NCBI GenBank assembly: GCA_013306675.1
Contig: JABLUY010000021.1
Location: forward strand, 160,340-224,339
Direction: 5' to 3'
Length of the DNA: 64,000 nt
Origin: Thraustochytrium sp. TN22
Lineage: Eukaryota; Sar; Bigyra; Thraustochytrida; Thraustochytriidae
A program made the translations under genes and the position numbers. The stretch's first letter is position 1. Each line of letters begins with the position of its first letter. The notes beneath the pieces are model-generated. The model searched no databases and had not been told where the DNA came from. It saw nothing but the letters and a program-made list of their open reading frames with translations. Below, piece after piece: positions 26,761 through 37,483 of this stretch.

Positions 26761-29634
26761 ATGCTGCGCTCGGTGCTGAGTCCGTTGACACGGGTCTTTG
26801 GCGTGCCGCTCAAGCGCGTCGTGCGCTTTGCGCTCAAGTCCTCGCTCGGCAGGTTCCTGCAGCACGACCTGCGCTTTGAGCAGTTTTGCGTGAGCCTGAG
26901 CAGCGGCCATGCGGAGCTGCATGACCTCGAGCTCGACGTGGGGGAGATTTGTCGCGCGCTAGGCGCCGAGGCGCTCCCCTTCGACCTCGAAGCCGTGCGC
27001 GTCGGCCTGGTTCGTGTTGAAGCCTTCGGCGGCGAGGAGGAGGGTCTCTTCGTGCACATTGAGCGCGTTGAGGTTCACGTCCGGCCGCGGCGCACGGGCG
27101 CCAAGGTCTCCGGCGCCAAGGCTCGTCCTCCTCTGGCGGCGGCTCCCGAGGATGGCGCCAGCAGTGCCAAGGCGGACAAGCCACAGCTCCAGCAGCCGGA
27201 GCAGCGCAGCGCGCCCAAGGCGCGCCCCGCGGACATGGATCTCGAGGACCCAGACAGCGACTACGACGACGCGCTTGAGGCGCCGCAGGAATCCGAGCTG
27301 AGTCAGGCCGCGCTCGACGGGCTCAACACTCTTGGTCGCTGGATCGACGAGTACGCCGCCGGTCTGCGCGCCGAGGCCGTCGACGTGGCGTTTTTCGTGA
27401 GTGGCCAGGGCCCCGAGCGCCTCGCGCTGCGCTGCTCGCGCATGGCGCTGGGCGGCTCCGGCAGCTCCGGCAGCTCTGCCAGCTCTGGCGCTGCGATCGA
27501 CCGCCTTGTCACCCTGGATGCGCTCATGGCGTATCTCGAGTCGCCCGTCTCGGGCGCGCGCTGCGTCGCGCGCATCGGCCCAGGCTCCACCGTGCTCGTG
27601 CGTTCCGGTGCCCAGAATGAGGTGAACGTGGAGATACCGACAGTCCAGGCCATGGTCGACCCTTCGCTATGGGCATCGGTGCTGGCGCTTGCGGCTGCCT
27701 TCAGCGCAAGTGAGTCGAACGACGCAGCCGCTGAGGCCGCCGCGCCAGACGAAGAGACTGCGGACGATGGCGGCGCAAGTGAGGCCGCGCCCGCGGGCCT
27801 GCACGGCGGCGGCGACGGCGGCGAAGACACGGACGATGAATTCGCCTCGGATGGTCTCGAATTCTTCGACGCGGAGGACGGCGCAAGCGTGGGCGCTTCG
27901 GCGAGCGCGAGCGCGGCCTGGGAGTCCCGCGCCAAGGGCGCTCACGATGGAGCGGAAGCGCTGCTCCGCGAGCGGGCGGCTGCGCACGACCCTCAAGGCG
28001 GTCGGGGCGCCGTTGACGAGGACGACGGCCCCGACGCGGAGGCAGATGCGGCGGAGCGCCGTGGCGACGCACCGCTCGTCATCAATCTCAGCGTAGCGCG
28101 TGTTCAGGCTGAGCTCATGTACGCGCCTTCGCTGGGCGATGTGGAGAGCCCAGATGCAGTGCGCCATGTGCTGGCCGCGTGGAGGGGCCAAACGACCGAG
28201 GCGGCGGCCGCAGTGGATGCGCAGCTCCTCGAGGCGCTCACGGAGGCCCTAAGCCGGGAGCCGCGCGGGTCCGCCCAGGTGCCGAGCGAGCGCCTGCTCC
28301 TCCGTGTGCAAGGCACGGTCTTCGCGGCACGCGTGGAGCCCCGCGAGGGCGGCGTGCGCGCCAAGATCACCGTGGGCCGCATTGGCGCCCTCGAGGTTCT
28401 GGCCGGCGACCCGCAGGCCGCACCTTCGACCCAGGCCGGTGCGCGGGTCTGCGTGCATCGCGTCCTGGACATGCAACCGGACGTCGGTGGCGTAGCCTGT
28501 CATGTGGACCTCGTCCGCGGCGCGTCAATGGTTGTGCAGCTCTCGGCGCTTGCGCTCAGCTGGGACAACGGCATGATCGCGCACCGCCTGGTGGACTACC
28601 TGCCAGAGCCGGCGCCGCGCGAGAGCGGCGACATGGCCCGCGCGCATGCCGGCGCTGCGAGCCCCCCTGCCAAGGAGGGCGACGCTGGCGAGGCGACGGA
28701 GGAGGATTACCACCTGCGCGTCGTCACGCCGCGTGCGCTCGTGGTCCTGCGCGTGCCACCCAGCGCCGACACCTCCCCCGGCGCGCAGAACCGGCGCTGG
28801 CTCCGCGAGGCTATGGTACTCGACATGGCGGACGTGACGGCCCAGACAGGGGCAGCGGCTCGGCAGGCGCAGGCGGCGGCAAAGGCGTTGCCGACCGCGG
28901 AACTCGCATCCGGTCGTGCCGCCTTTTACGAGCAGGTTGAGGAGCTGCGTAGCGTCCTGTGGAGCCTGGTCTTCGACTTTGCCCGCGTCCATGCCGGTGT
29001 GAAGCCGGTCGGCAGCGCCGCGTTGGCCTCCATGGCTTGCGAGAGCACCTGCGGCAGCCTCGGTCCATGGGCGCTCATTGTGGAGAGCTCGCCCCAGGAC
29101 GCGCGTCTGCCCCGTCTCGCCATGAGTGTCCGCCGGCCTGTGCAGCGCGCCCGTGTTGTGCAGCGCACGGCCTCGGCGGCCCTTGTCCTCGCTCGCCGCG
29201 CGCGCCGGGCCTTCAAGCGCCGCGTGCACCAGCGCCGCGCCCCGGGCGAGGAGGGCGGTAGCTTCTCGGACCCGGCGGGCGACCACGACCTGGACAAGGA
29301 TCAGGACCCGCCGCTCTTTGAAGTTATGGAGACCGTTGCGACGCACGGCTTCTGCACTGCCGACACCGCCGTGCGCCTCTTATGCCCCGGCGCGACCATG
29401 TCCATCGATCGCGTGCAGTACCATAGCCTCAATGCCGTCCTCCAGCTCGTGCTAGGTACCTTGCCCTCATTCACGCGCAACGACGGTGCCCCGGGTGACG
29501 AGACGGCGGCGGCTGCGCAGGAGGCCATGATGCTCAGCGACCTGGAGGCCATGATGCTGGACGAGGACGAGGAGCTTGGCACGCTCGCGGAGGCTGCCGA
29601 AGCAACCTCGGGCGACCTCGCCTCCCCACAGCAG

Positions 29635-29671
<37 letters not shown>

Positions 29672-32035
29672 TCCTGCAGCAGCAGCGTTCCCGCCAGTTC
29701 GCGCCCCCCACCTCGGCACAGAGCATCTGGGACCGCGCCGAGGTGTGTGGAGTGACCTTGGGCGTGGCGGCGAGCACGTACTTTCAGTTGTGCAGTCTCG
29801 GCGGCAAGCTGGAGCTTATCGACAGCACCGATCCGGACTTTGAGCTGGCGTACGCAGGGCTGGAAATGACCGTCGTGGACTCCAAGACGATGGCGGAGGC
29901 ACAGGACGTGACGTTGCGCGAGGCCGGCGCGGCGGCCTGGCATCCCGTGCTGCACAGCACCAAGTGGGGCCGCAACGAGTCTTCGCCGCCGCTGTTGCAG
30001 GTCTTTATGGACCGCTCGCCCAAGCTGGCGGCGCGCGACAAGAGTATCCTGCACGTGTGCGTCGATGGTCTCACGCTGCAGTTCGCACCACCCATCGAGT
30101 GGGTTCGCAAGCTCTCGGACTTTCTCGTCTCGCCCGCGCCGACCGCCGGCGCGGCGGCAGCGGCTGCTGTCACGCGGCAGACCTCGCGCTCGGGCGGCGG
30201 CGCGGCGCAGACCCACCGGGCAGACGTCGTAACCTACACGGAGGTAACCGTGGAATTCTTCGACGCCGTGGTGGAGTACCGCAGCCGCGAGCGGCCGCAC
30301 AACATGGCCCTTCTCGGGCTCGGTATGCTGCGCATGTCGTCCAACGTTGCCTCGCCCGTGGTCCGCGACCAGTCGTACCACCTCACAGCGCGCGACCTCT
30401 CGCTGTATATCTCGAATGAGGCGCCGCCGCGCGAGGCTGCCGACGCGCTGTCCTGGACCAGCCCGTTCTCCTCCATTGAAGACTTCGTGGCCGCCAAGCT
30501 CTTTGCTAAGATTGCCTCCTTCGATATGCTTGAGCTCTTCGTGCGAAGCCGCAACGCGCCGCCCGAGGCTCCGGCGTCCAAGCAGGACGCGGACGGCGAC
30601 CCGGACACGGACTTTGAGGTCTCCGTGCCCAACGTCGCACTCTACTGCTGCACAGACTCGGCGCTCACGCTGGAGGCGCTCCTACACGACCTTGCCGTGG
30701 AGGTCGGTGGGCGCACGCCGCTGGATTCCAGCGCCGCCGCGGACTCATCCGACTACCCAGGCGACAACGCGCTCTTTTCCCTCGAGCCGAGGCAGCCTCA
30801 CGCGCAGGAGCAAGAGCAGCAGGGCGTTGGACAAGGGCAGGCAATGAAAGAACGAGGAGAGGTAGAACTGGAAGACGACGACGACGACGACGACGACGAG
30901 GAGGAGGAGGAGGAGGAGGGGGACGAGGAGGACTGGGCCGGTGCGACGACCGCGGCGCCTATGTCGGAGGCCACTGCTGCCACGGAGGTCTCGCCTGCCG
31001 TTCGCGATGACGAGGAGGTCTCGCCTGCCGTTCGCGATGACGAGCGGTCGGCCTCAGACCTGCGCAAGTCATACCTGCACTCGGACGCTCTCCCGGACGA
31101 CCAGCTCTCCGGCCCCCAGCTGCGCAGCCGGCACGCGGATGCTGCGAGCGAGGATGCAAACCCACAGGCAGTCTTCGTGGACGGCTTCTACGCGGTGGAG
31201 GACGTCAAGCTCGTTGCAGGGTCGCAAAGCGGGTCGGAGACCCCAGGCTCGGCCGGCATGTGGTTCCATGTGGAGGACGAGCTGGGCGGTGGCAGTGGTG
31301 CTGCCGCCGCCGACGCCGCCGCCGACGCCGACGGCGGCGTAGGTGAGGGCGGCTTGGGAGGGGAGGAAGAGGGCGAAGATGATGGCGTGGAGCTCGGCGG
31401 CGCGTCGGAGTTTCTCATGTGGGGCGACCCGAGCGCCGGGCCGGTGGAGGAGATGGAGCTGGACGAGTGGCCGGCGCCGCAGCAGGGCAAGCACCGCGCG
31501 CGGTCTATTGAGGAAGAGGAAGAAGAGGAGCGCCTCGCGGAGGCGCAAGTGGAGGAAGATGCCCAGCGCGCCGCGCGCGAGCGCGAGGCCGCCATGGCCG
31601 AGTTTGCTAACCTGTACAAGCGCGAATTCCCAGAGAAGGACGTGCAGGCGAACAATGAATTTGCGGTGCTGGAGACGGCCGTCTCGTCCCAGAGCAGCTC
31701 GGGTGCTGAACCGGGTGCGGCCTCGGTTGGCGGCTGGTACGACGACACTGAGCTGCGCATATACACGCACTACATGGGCGTGCCATACGAGGCCGGTCCT
31801 GGCTCGCATGTGCCGACAGCGGAAGCTCTAGCGGCGCGGATGGAGGGTCGCGCCACGCTTCAGTCGCGGGTCGGCCGCTGCCTGTCTCGCATCGTCGTTC
31901 GCGACATGTCGGTGCGCTGGTTTCTGTACGGAGGCTGCGACTGGAACTCGACCGCCGAGGCCGTGGACGCCTCGCGGCGGCGCCAGGGCAGGCCTACTAC
32001 CGCGGAGGCGGGCCCTGAGGCAGGGCAGGAGAGCG

Positions 32036-32066
<31 letters not shown>

Positions 32067-33684
32067 CGAGGAAGCATCGGCCGCGGCCACCCATGGTGGT
32101 GGTGACCTCGGTGACCTTGACGGCGGCGCGGCGGCAGCGGCGGCGGCGCGGCGGCAACAGCGGCGGCAGCGGCACCCGTTGGCTGGACGGCAGAACGAGC
32201 GAAAGCTGGAAGTGGTCCTCGCGCATGTGACCGCGCTGGTGACGACCTACGACACGAGCGGGGTGGACGGCCCGTGCATCGCGGAGAGCGTGGCTGTGGC
32301 GGTGCGCGATTTCAGCGTGCTGGATCGCATCTCGAGCTCGGCGATCCATACAATGGTGGGCGAGTGGGTCTCGGACTCACAACACCCGCGCATTTCGGGT
32401 TCTTCCATGCTGCGCGTGGCGCTGGACCGCGTCGAGCGCGAGCCGCGCGACTCGCTCTGCGTGCGCGTCAGCGTTTTGCCGGTCAAAGCAAACCTGGACC
32501 AGGACTCCTTGGAGTTCTTGCTCGCCTTTCTGGCGCTTCGCGTGGGGCGCGATGACGCGGCCTTTGCGGAGCCTCGTGGCAAGGGGCGCGAGGGCTCGTC
32601 CGCCGCCGCGGCGGCCGCCGCTGCCGCCGCCGCCTCTTCGTCAGCGACAGCGCCGGGGTTGGCGGGCTCGAACTCGAGCGGGCCCCTGGGCACCGAGGGA
32701 GGCGCTGCGACCGAGGCTGCGCGCGATGCCTTTGCGGACGCGCTCGGGGATGAGTCGTCCTCGGATGGCTGCCTGAGCGGCGAGGACGCCGACATCGTTC
32801 TGGTGGAGAACACGGACTGGTTCATCGAGCGCGCGGACATTCGCGCGTTCAAGGTACGGCTGGACTACCGGCCCAAGCGCATGGACCTGCAGGGCGTCAT
32901 GACAGGCGACCGTATGGCGCTGGTGAACCTCTTCGCGTACGAGGGCCTTCAGGTCTCACTGCGGCGCGTGGAGCTGGAGGTGATTCGCGGCGGCTGGCGC
33001 GAGCTCTCGGAGCTCGTCCAAGAGTCCTGGGCACACGACGCGCAGCGCCAGCGACACCGGTGCCTGGCGGGCGTTTCTTTCCCGCCCATTAACAAGGTGG
33101 CCACGCTGGGCTCCGGCCTCACGAACCTCGTGCTCATGCCGCTCGAGCAGTATCAGAAGGACGGCCGCATTGTGCACGGTATTCGCCGCGGCACCACCTC
33201 GTTCGTGCGCACCGTGGCCATCGAGGCCCTTGGCACCATTTCGGTCGCGGCACAGACGGCGCAGACCCTTTTGGAGCATGCTCGCGACGTGCTCTCCCCG
33301 CTACCGCCCGGCGCCGAATACGGCGGCCGCGAGCGCATCGGCCGCGGCGGCGAGACGGATCTGGCCACGCTGGACCGGTCCGCTGCGCTCGTGCCGCCGC
33401 CGCCGCAGAGCGTCAAGGAGGGCCTCGAGCGGGGTGCAGACAGTTTCACGCGCGAAGTCAAGCGCGCCGCCTTTGTGCTTGTCGCTCTTCCGTATGATGA
33501 ATTCCAGCGCACCGGCACGACGGGCGCTGTCAAGTCGGTTCTGCGCGGCGTGCCGATCGCCGTCATCCGGCCCCTCATTGGCGCGACACAGGCCGTCTCA
33601 AGCACTCTGCTCGGTATCCGCAACGCTGTCGACCCCGAGACGCGCGCCGAGGAGGCGCAAAAGTACAAGGGCCACTCTGGATGA
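26761..33684 (+). CDS. ATG2: Autophagy-related lipid-transfer protein ATG2
   Basis: An intronless 2,307-residue protein. ATG2 bridges the ER and the growing phagophore and moves phospholipids during autophagosome formation. The start at ATG 26761 (MLRSVLSPLTRVF) places the chorein-type N-terminus immediately: GRFLQHDLRFEQF, then SSGHAELHDLELDVGEI. The C-terminus has the diagnostic ATG2 block. DYRPKRMDLQGVMTGD and NLFAYEGLQVSLRRVEL come before CLAGVSFPPINKVATLGSGL and NLVLMPLEQYQKDGRIVHG at about residues 2100-2145. Between them are long lineage-specific low-complexity insertions: polyQ near 956-975, a DDDD/EEEE run near 1370-1392, a tandemly repeated EVSPAVRDDE block near 1417-1436, and a Gly run near 1760. 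It is longer than animal ATG2 because of these. The frame is open upstream to 26239 without homology. Confidence 0.93.
29629..29686. repeat. CAG/CAA polyglutamine tract in ATG2
   Basis: A mixed CAG/CAA run encodes about 19 residues, nearly all Gln, in the linker region of ATG2. The mixture of codons suggests it is older than the pure (CCA)n in the BEACH gene. Confidence 0.9.
31008..31043. repeat. 30-bp in-frame tandem duplication in ATG2
   Basis: The sequence gaggtctcgcctgccgttcgcgatgacgag occurs twice in succession around 30985-31044, encoding EVSPAVRDDE twice. Period 30, in frame. Confidence 0.85.
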
Positions 33685-34081
33685 CCCGAGGAACCCTGTC
33701 AATAAAAAAGAAAGTAAGTAAGTAGTACCAATGTAATTCCTGGCTATTTTGAAATGGAGAGGAGAGCCTGCAAGCACAACGGTGCATCGTCACCTCATTG
33801 TCATCGGCGCGAGTCGTGAAGACCATCTATCCATCCATCTCCGGCGCTCTCCAGCCAGATCCACGTCACGTCGATGCAGCCGTCCTTCGGCTCGCGCGTA
33901 CGTGCGCATGATGGCTTTGCTAGTGCTGCCGTGGGAGCGGCATCGGGATCTTGGCCAAGATACCACGGTTGCGGCACGTGGCCGGCCACGCCAAGACGCT
34001 TCTCGAATGTCAACCGAGTAGCTTTCGCCAAATTCACGCGCATCCTGTTGCCTCGAAGACTTGCTTCAGCGAGGCACTTGT
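33685..34081. other. Gap between ATG2 and DUF1697 gene, containing a decayed copy of the latter's 3' end
   Basis: A short taag/agta run (about 33713-33725) follows the ATG2 stop. The segment 33948-34014 is a diverged copy of the DUF1697 gene end (separate entry). No intact gene is present. Confidence 0.6.
33948..34014 (-). pseudogene. Duplicated, frameshifted copy of the DUF1697 gene's C-terminal coding segment
   Basis: On the complement this segment matches the terminal coding sequence at about 34092-34164. One reading frame gives FEKRLGVAG (compare FLEKRLGVAA) and a second gives ATCRNRGILAKI (compare ATCRNFGTLAKL). The frame switch comes from one extra base in gtggccggccacg versus gtggccgccacg. 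The two copies are about 146 bp apart. Confidence 0.8.
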
Positions 34082-34834
34082 TTATCCCGCAAGCTTGGCC
34101 AAGGTGCCGAAGTTGCGGCACGTGGCCGCCACGCCAAGGCGCTTCTCGAGGAAGTTATTGTTGACCTTCGCACGGCCGTAGCCGTTCGGCGTGTGCAAGA
34201 AGAGGTAGCTCCCGTGGAAGCTAAGCTCTTCCTGCATGGGGTATGGCGCCTCAGCCTGTAGCGCGCCGACCAGGTCAGCCTCGGGCGGCTCGTCAAAGAG
34301 CGCCACGTGCACCTTGCGGTAATCCTTCTCGGCCGCCTCCATGAACGGGTTCGTCGCCTGGATGGCGCGCAGCGCGGCTTGTTCCAGCACCATGATGGGC
34401 ACCTCGAACCCGAAGTCCTCTTCAATCACCTCGGCCAGGATCGCCCTAACCCCCTCCGCAGACTCGCTGGAGGTGAGCAGGACATTCCCCGTCTGCAGCA
34501 GCGTAGACACGTCCGCGAGCTCCTTGCGCTCCGCCAGCGCCGCTCGCAGCTTCGCCATGGGCATGCTGCGCGCGCCACCCACGTTCACGCCGCGCAAGAA
34601 CCCCACGAACCTTGTCGCCATGCCCGCGCCCGCCGCCGCGGCCTCCCCCGCCTCCGTCTCCTCCGCGCGCGCGAGCGACTTCTCGACCTTTCGCCCCTTG
34701 GCCGCCGGCTCCTCCGGCCCCGCCTGCGCCTCGGCGGCCGCCCCCGCGGCCGCGGCCGCGGCCTCGCGCGGCCGCTTCGCGCGCGCGCGCGTCCTCGCCA
34801 TGGTTCTGCTGCTCGCGGCCTCCGAGTCCTCCAT
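34082..34834 (-). CDS. DUF1697 family protein with basic N-terminal extension
   Basis: A 250-residue protein. The DUF1697 domain starts at about residue 72 with MATRFVGFLRGVNVGG, then LLQTGNVLLTSSE and the C-terminal YGRAKVNNNFLEKRLGV and ATCRNFGTLAKL. This corresponds to the R-N-W/F-x-T signature of the family. DUF1697 proteins are mostly bacterial and have no established biochemical function. The N-terminal extension has clusters RARAKRPRE and KGRKVEK that could be nuclear localisation signals, followed by Ala/Glu-rich low complexity. The ATG is at 34834. The gene is divergent from the MAPEG gene. A frameshifted copy of its last ~70 bp lies downstream. Confidence 0.8.
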   Translation of the reverse strand: MEDSEAASSRTMARTRARAKRPREAAAAAAGAAAEAQAGPEEPAAKGRKVEKSLARAEETEAGEAAAAGAGMATRFVGFLRGVNVGGARSMPMAKLRAALAERKELADVSTLLQTGNVLLTSSESAEGVRAILAEVIEEDFGFEVPIMVLEQAALRAIQATNPFMEAAEKDYRKVHVALFDEPPEADLVGALQAEAPYPMQEELSFHGSYLFLHTPNGYGRAKVNNNFLEKRLGVAATCRNFGTLAKLAG

Positions 34835-35528
34835 GAGCCAGCCCTACGTCCACGTCGCGCTCATCGTTCATTCGCCCACGCGGCGCGCGCGCGGCCGGCG
34901 CAGGCTGCGGGCGGCGCGCGCGGCCGGCCACGCGGGCTCGCGGCCGCGGGGAGAGGCCAGGCCGGCCGGCCTAGGCGGGCGGGCGGGCGGGCGGGCTGGC
35001 GCGCATGAATGCATCCAAGCGTGATGGGAGCACGCGGCGCGGGCGGCCAACGCCGCAGCCTCGGCGGCCTCGGCGGGCGCGGCGGGCGCGGCGGTCTGGC
35101 CGCGTCAGCTTCGTGCAAGTTCAGGCTGCGCGCCTGTCGCTGATCGGCGCCTGTCCGAGTCGTGGTCGGCGAGTTCGAGTCGGAGCTGGAGCGGCGGCTA
35201 GGACTCGGACGTGGGCGAGGAGAGCCTCGCGGCGGGGACCAACGTGATGACCGCGAGGGACCCGCAGTCACGGCTGGAACCGGCGAAGCGGAGGGTCCCA
35301 CTGGCACGGAACCCGAGATCCGGATTCCTCAAGGCTACTCTGCGCTCCTCTGCAGCAGCCATGCTGGTCCGGGAGGCTCACTCCGCCTCGGCGGCAGCTG
35401 CCTCACGCGAGGGCGGGCAACGAGCTGCCAGCAGAACCGCAACTGCAGAGCCCCTAGGCCTAATCTTCGCCGCGCCAAGCTTCACTTCGCACAGACTCGC
35501 AGTCAGTCTAAAGTTAGAGCAGGAGAAG
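34835..35528. other. Divergent region between DUF1697 and MAPEG genes
   Basis: About 0.7 kb, GC-rich, with a (GCGG)n run at about 34975-34995. The MAPEG frame is open upstream from 35211 but without family similarity before ATG 35529, so no extra gene is called. Confidence 0.5.
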
Positions 35529-35990
35529 ATGCTGCAGGTGATCCTGGACAATGGCGCGCTGCGCAGCACGGCGTTTGGCCTGGGCGGCCTGATGCTGCGC
35601 TACCTTTTCCACTGGCAGGCTTCGTCGGCGGCTGGCCTGGCGAGCGGCGAGCACCCACCTGAGGACACGCAGTGGTTCCAGGGCATTCTCACCAGCAAGG
35701 AACAGTCGCTGGCCAAGGACGGCTCCTCGGAGGCGACGCTGCGCTGGGCCAAGATCTTCCGCAACGACTCGGAGATCATGCCGCTCGGCCTCTCGCTCAT
35801 TGCGCTCAGCCTGCTGGCTGGCGCTGACCCCAAGCTGCATGCCTCCGCCGTCACCACCTTCGTCGCGAGCCGCATCATCTTCACGCCTTGCTACCTCTAC
35901 AAGCTCCAGCCCTTCCGCACGCTCGCCTTCTTCGGCAGCGTCGGCAGCATGCTGGCGCTCACCTACAACATCATCATGCCGCACATGTAA
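35529..35990 (+). CDS. MAPEG-family membrane protein (microsomal glutathione S-transferase 1-like)
   Basis: A 153-residue integral membrane protein, close to the ~155 residues of MGST1. The MAPEG core is visible as RWAKIFRNDSEIMPLGL (compare R-x2-R-x3-N-x2-E-x2-P), followed by hydrophobic helices and TFVASRIIFTPCYLYKLQPF, then GSVGSMLALTYNIIM. MAPEG enzymes are trimeric ER or outer-membrane proteins that conjugate glutathione or reduce lipid peroxides; the exact reaction here is inferred. The start ATG at 35529 (MLQVILDNGALR) was chosen because the upstream in-frame extension (to 35211) has no membrane or family features. It ends 72 bp before the convergent CFAP418 stop. Confidence 0.8.
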   Translation: MLQVILDNGALRSTAFGLGGLMLRYLFHWQASSAAGLASGEHPPEDTQWFQGILTSKEQSLAKDGSSEATLRWAKIFRNDSEIMPLGLSLIALSLLAGADPKLHASAVTTFVASRIIFTPCYLYKLQPFRTLAFFGSVGSMLALTYNIIMPHM

Positions 35991-36062
35991 GACGTCCTGT
36001 CTCGCGCACCGTGACGGACAGCATCTACATTTTTTCAAAGAATCCCTTCTCTCTTTTTTTGA

Positions 36063-37044
36063 TCATGCAGAAACCCAGCGAAGCGGCTTTCCTTGCACAC
36101 GCTGGCCTGCTCACGTTGGCCGCTTGTTAGCTTCTTGCCCCTCGTGACTTCGAGCCGGACCTTGAGAAACGTACCCATGCGGACCTGAACGAAATCGTCG
36201 AGCGCAACCCATGAGCACTGGCAGGCGTACGCGGCAGCGCCCGCCCGGGGTACAAGCATGGCGGCCATCTTACTCTGTGCGCGACGCGAAGGAAGGGTGA
36301 GTCTGGGCGGCTCTCGAGCAAACAAACGAGCAAGGAAGCAAGCGAGTGAGCGCGACGCGACGCGGCTGGCACCTACGCGGTCTGGAGCCGTGTTCCTGAA
36401 GAACATGTAGTCTGCCTCGTTTGCCCAGGCGCGCCCGGTCCAACGATTGACGGACATGTCGCACTGCACGCAGTGCAGGTCCTTGGTGGCCACCTTACGG
36501 GCCACCGAGCCATGTTGGCCCAGCGTCGCGGACTCGCCGCCAAGCACGGCCCACCTTGTTCGTCGCGCGACGCGAACGCTCCGTCAGTCACTCATCGCCA
36601 CACCCATGGAAGCGTCCTAACTCACGCAGAAGAACCGCCGGCTGAGGTCGACCCAGCGTGGCGACTGGCGCTGCCTCGGTCTAGGGCATCGAAGTCATCG
36701 TCGAGGTCCACAGACGCGTGCGTGTGGCGCGTCCCCCTTTTTGACGTCGCCCGTCCGGCGGACGTCACTACCCTCTGCTGCATCTTCTTGTCTCTGACCG
36801 GCGCTGCGCGGCCGCTCTTGCCGGCGTCCGCATCCCAGTCGCCGTCCAGGTCGAGCTCCCTGAGCAGGTCGTCGACGTCTTCGCCGCGCTTGTTCTCGCT
36901 GCGCGCCGAGGCCGCGGACCGCCACGACGGCCGCTGCTCCTCGCGCCTCGGCGATCCGGGCCGCTCCTCGCGTCGCTCGCGTCGCTCGCGTCGCTCGCAC
37001 GCGAACCCGGCGTCCTCCAGCAGGTCGTCCAGGCCGGCGTCCAT
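36063..37044 (-). CDS. CFAP418: CFAP418 (C8orf37) homologue, four exons
   Basis: Spliced by hand from the complement: exon 1 37044-36626, intron 36625-36555 (GTGAGT...ACAAG), exon 2 36554-36377, intron 36376-36275 (GTAGGT...CACAG), exon 3 36274-36175, intron 36174-36107 (GTACGT...GAGCAG), exon 4 36106-36063. The total is 741 nt, 246 residues, with all phases consistent. The product has an N-terminal DDLLEDAGF and a second EDVDDLLREL acidic motif, then the conserved C-terminal RMP-type domain: LHCVQCDM, EADYMFFRNTAP, AAYACQCSW and final LRWVSA. The spacing between YMFFRN and AYACQCSW matches the animal protein exactly. CFAP418 is a ciliary-base/photoreceptor protein in animals. A ciliary gene fits a protist with flagellated zoospores. 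No single ORF shows this gene. Confidence 0.9.
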
Positions 37045-37483
37045 CCTCGCCTCGCCTCCCGCGCTGCACCGCGCTGCGCAGCGCCGAGCCGTTTCGGCCT
37101 TGCTGCACTGCCGTGCAGTGGGACTCGGGAGTCGGGCCCGGACCCTCTCCGAGTTCCTGTCTGTCTCTCACTGTCAAGGCATGCGAGCTGGCGCCCCCGG
37201 CCGGACCAAGCCCGGCCGCGTCAGTAGCCGAGCTCCGCGCGGTCGATGATGACATGCGCTGCGCTGCGCTGCCTTGCTTCGCCGTGCAGACGCCGTGCAT
37301 GATTCGCCTTGGCTTTCTCCAGCTCGTCTTCACTGTTGACAAGTCTGGTTTGGCGACCCAGGTGGCCCCCGCGCGCGTACGGCCACCGGCCGCGCGCAGA
37401 CCAGAGCCTCGACGCGGGCAGCGGCGCGGCGCGACGCGGTGGGCGGGCGGGCGGGCGAGCGGGCGAGCGATCGGTGCAGCGAG
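37045..37483. other. 439-bp divergent promoter region, CFAP418/PhyH
   Basis: Short region with (GCTGC)n near 37255-37270 and a (GCGG)/(GGGC) run at about 37440-37465 just before the PhyH ATG. No gene is seen. Confidence 0.5.
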
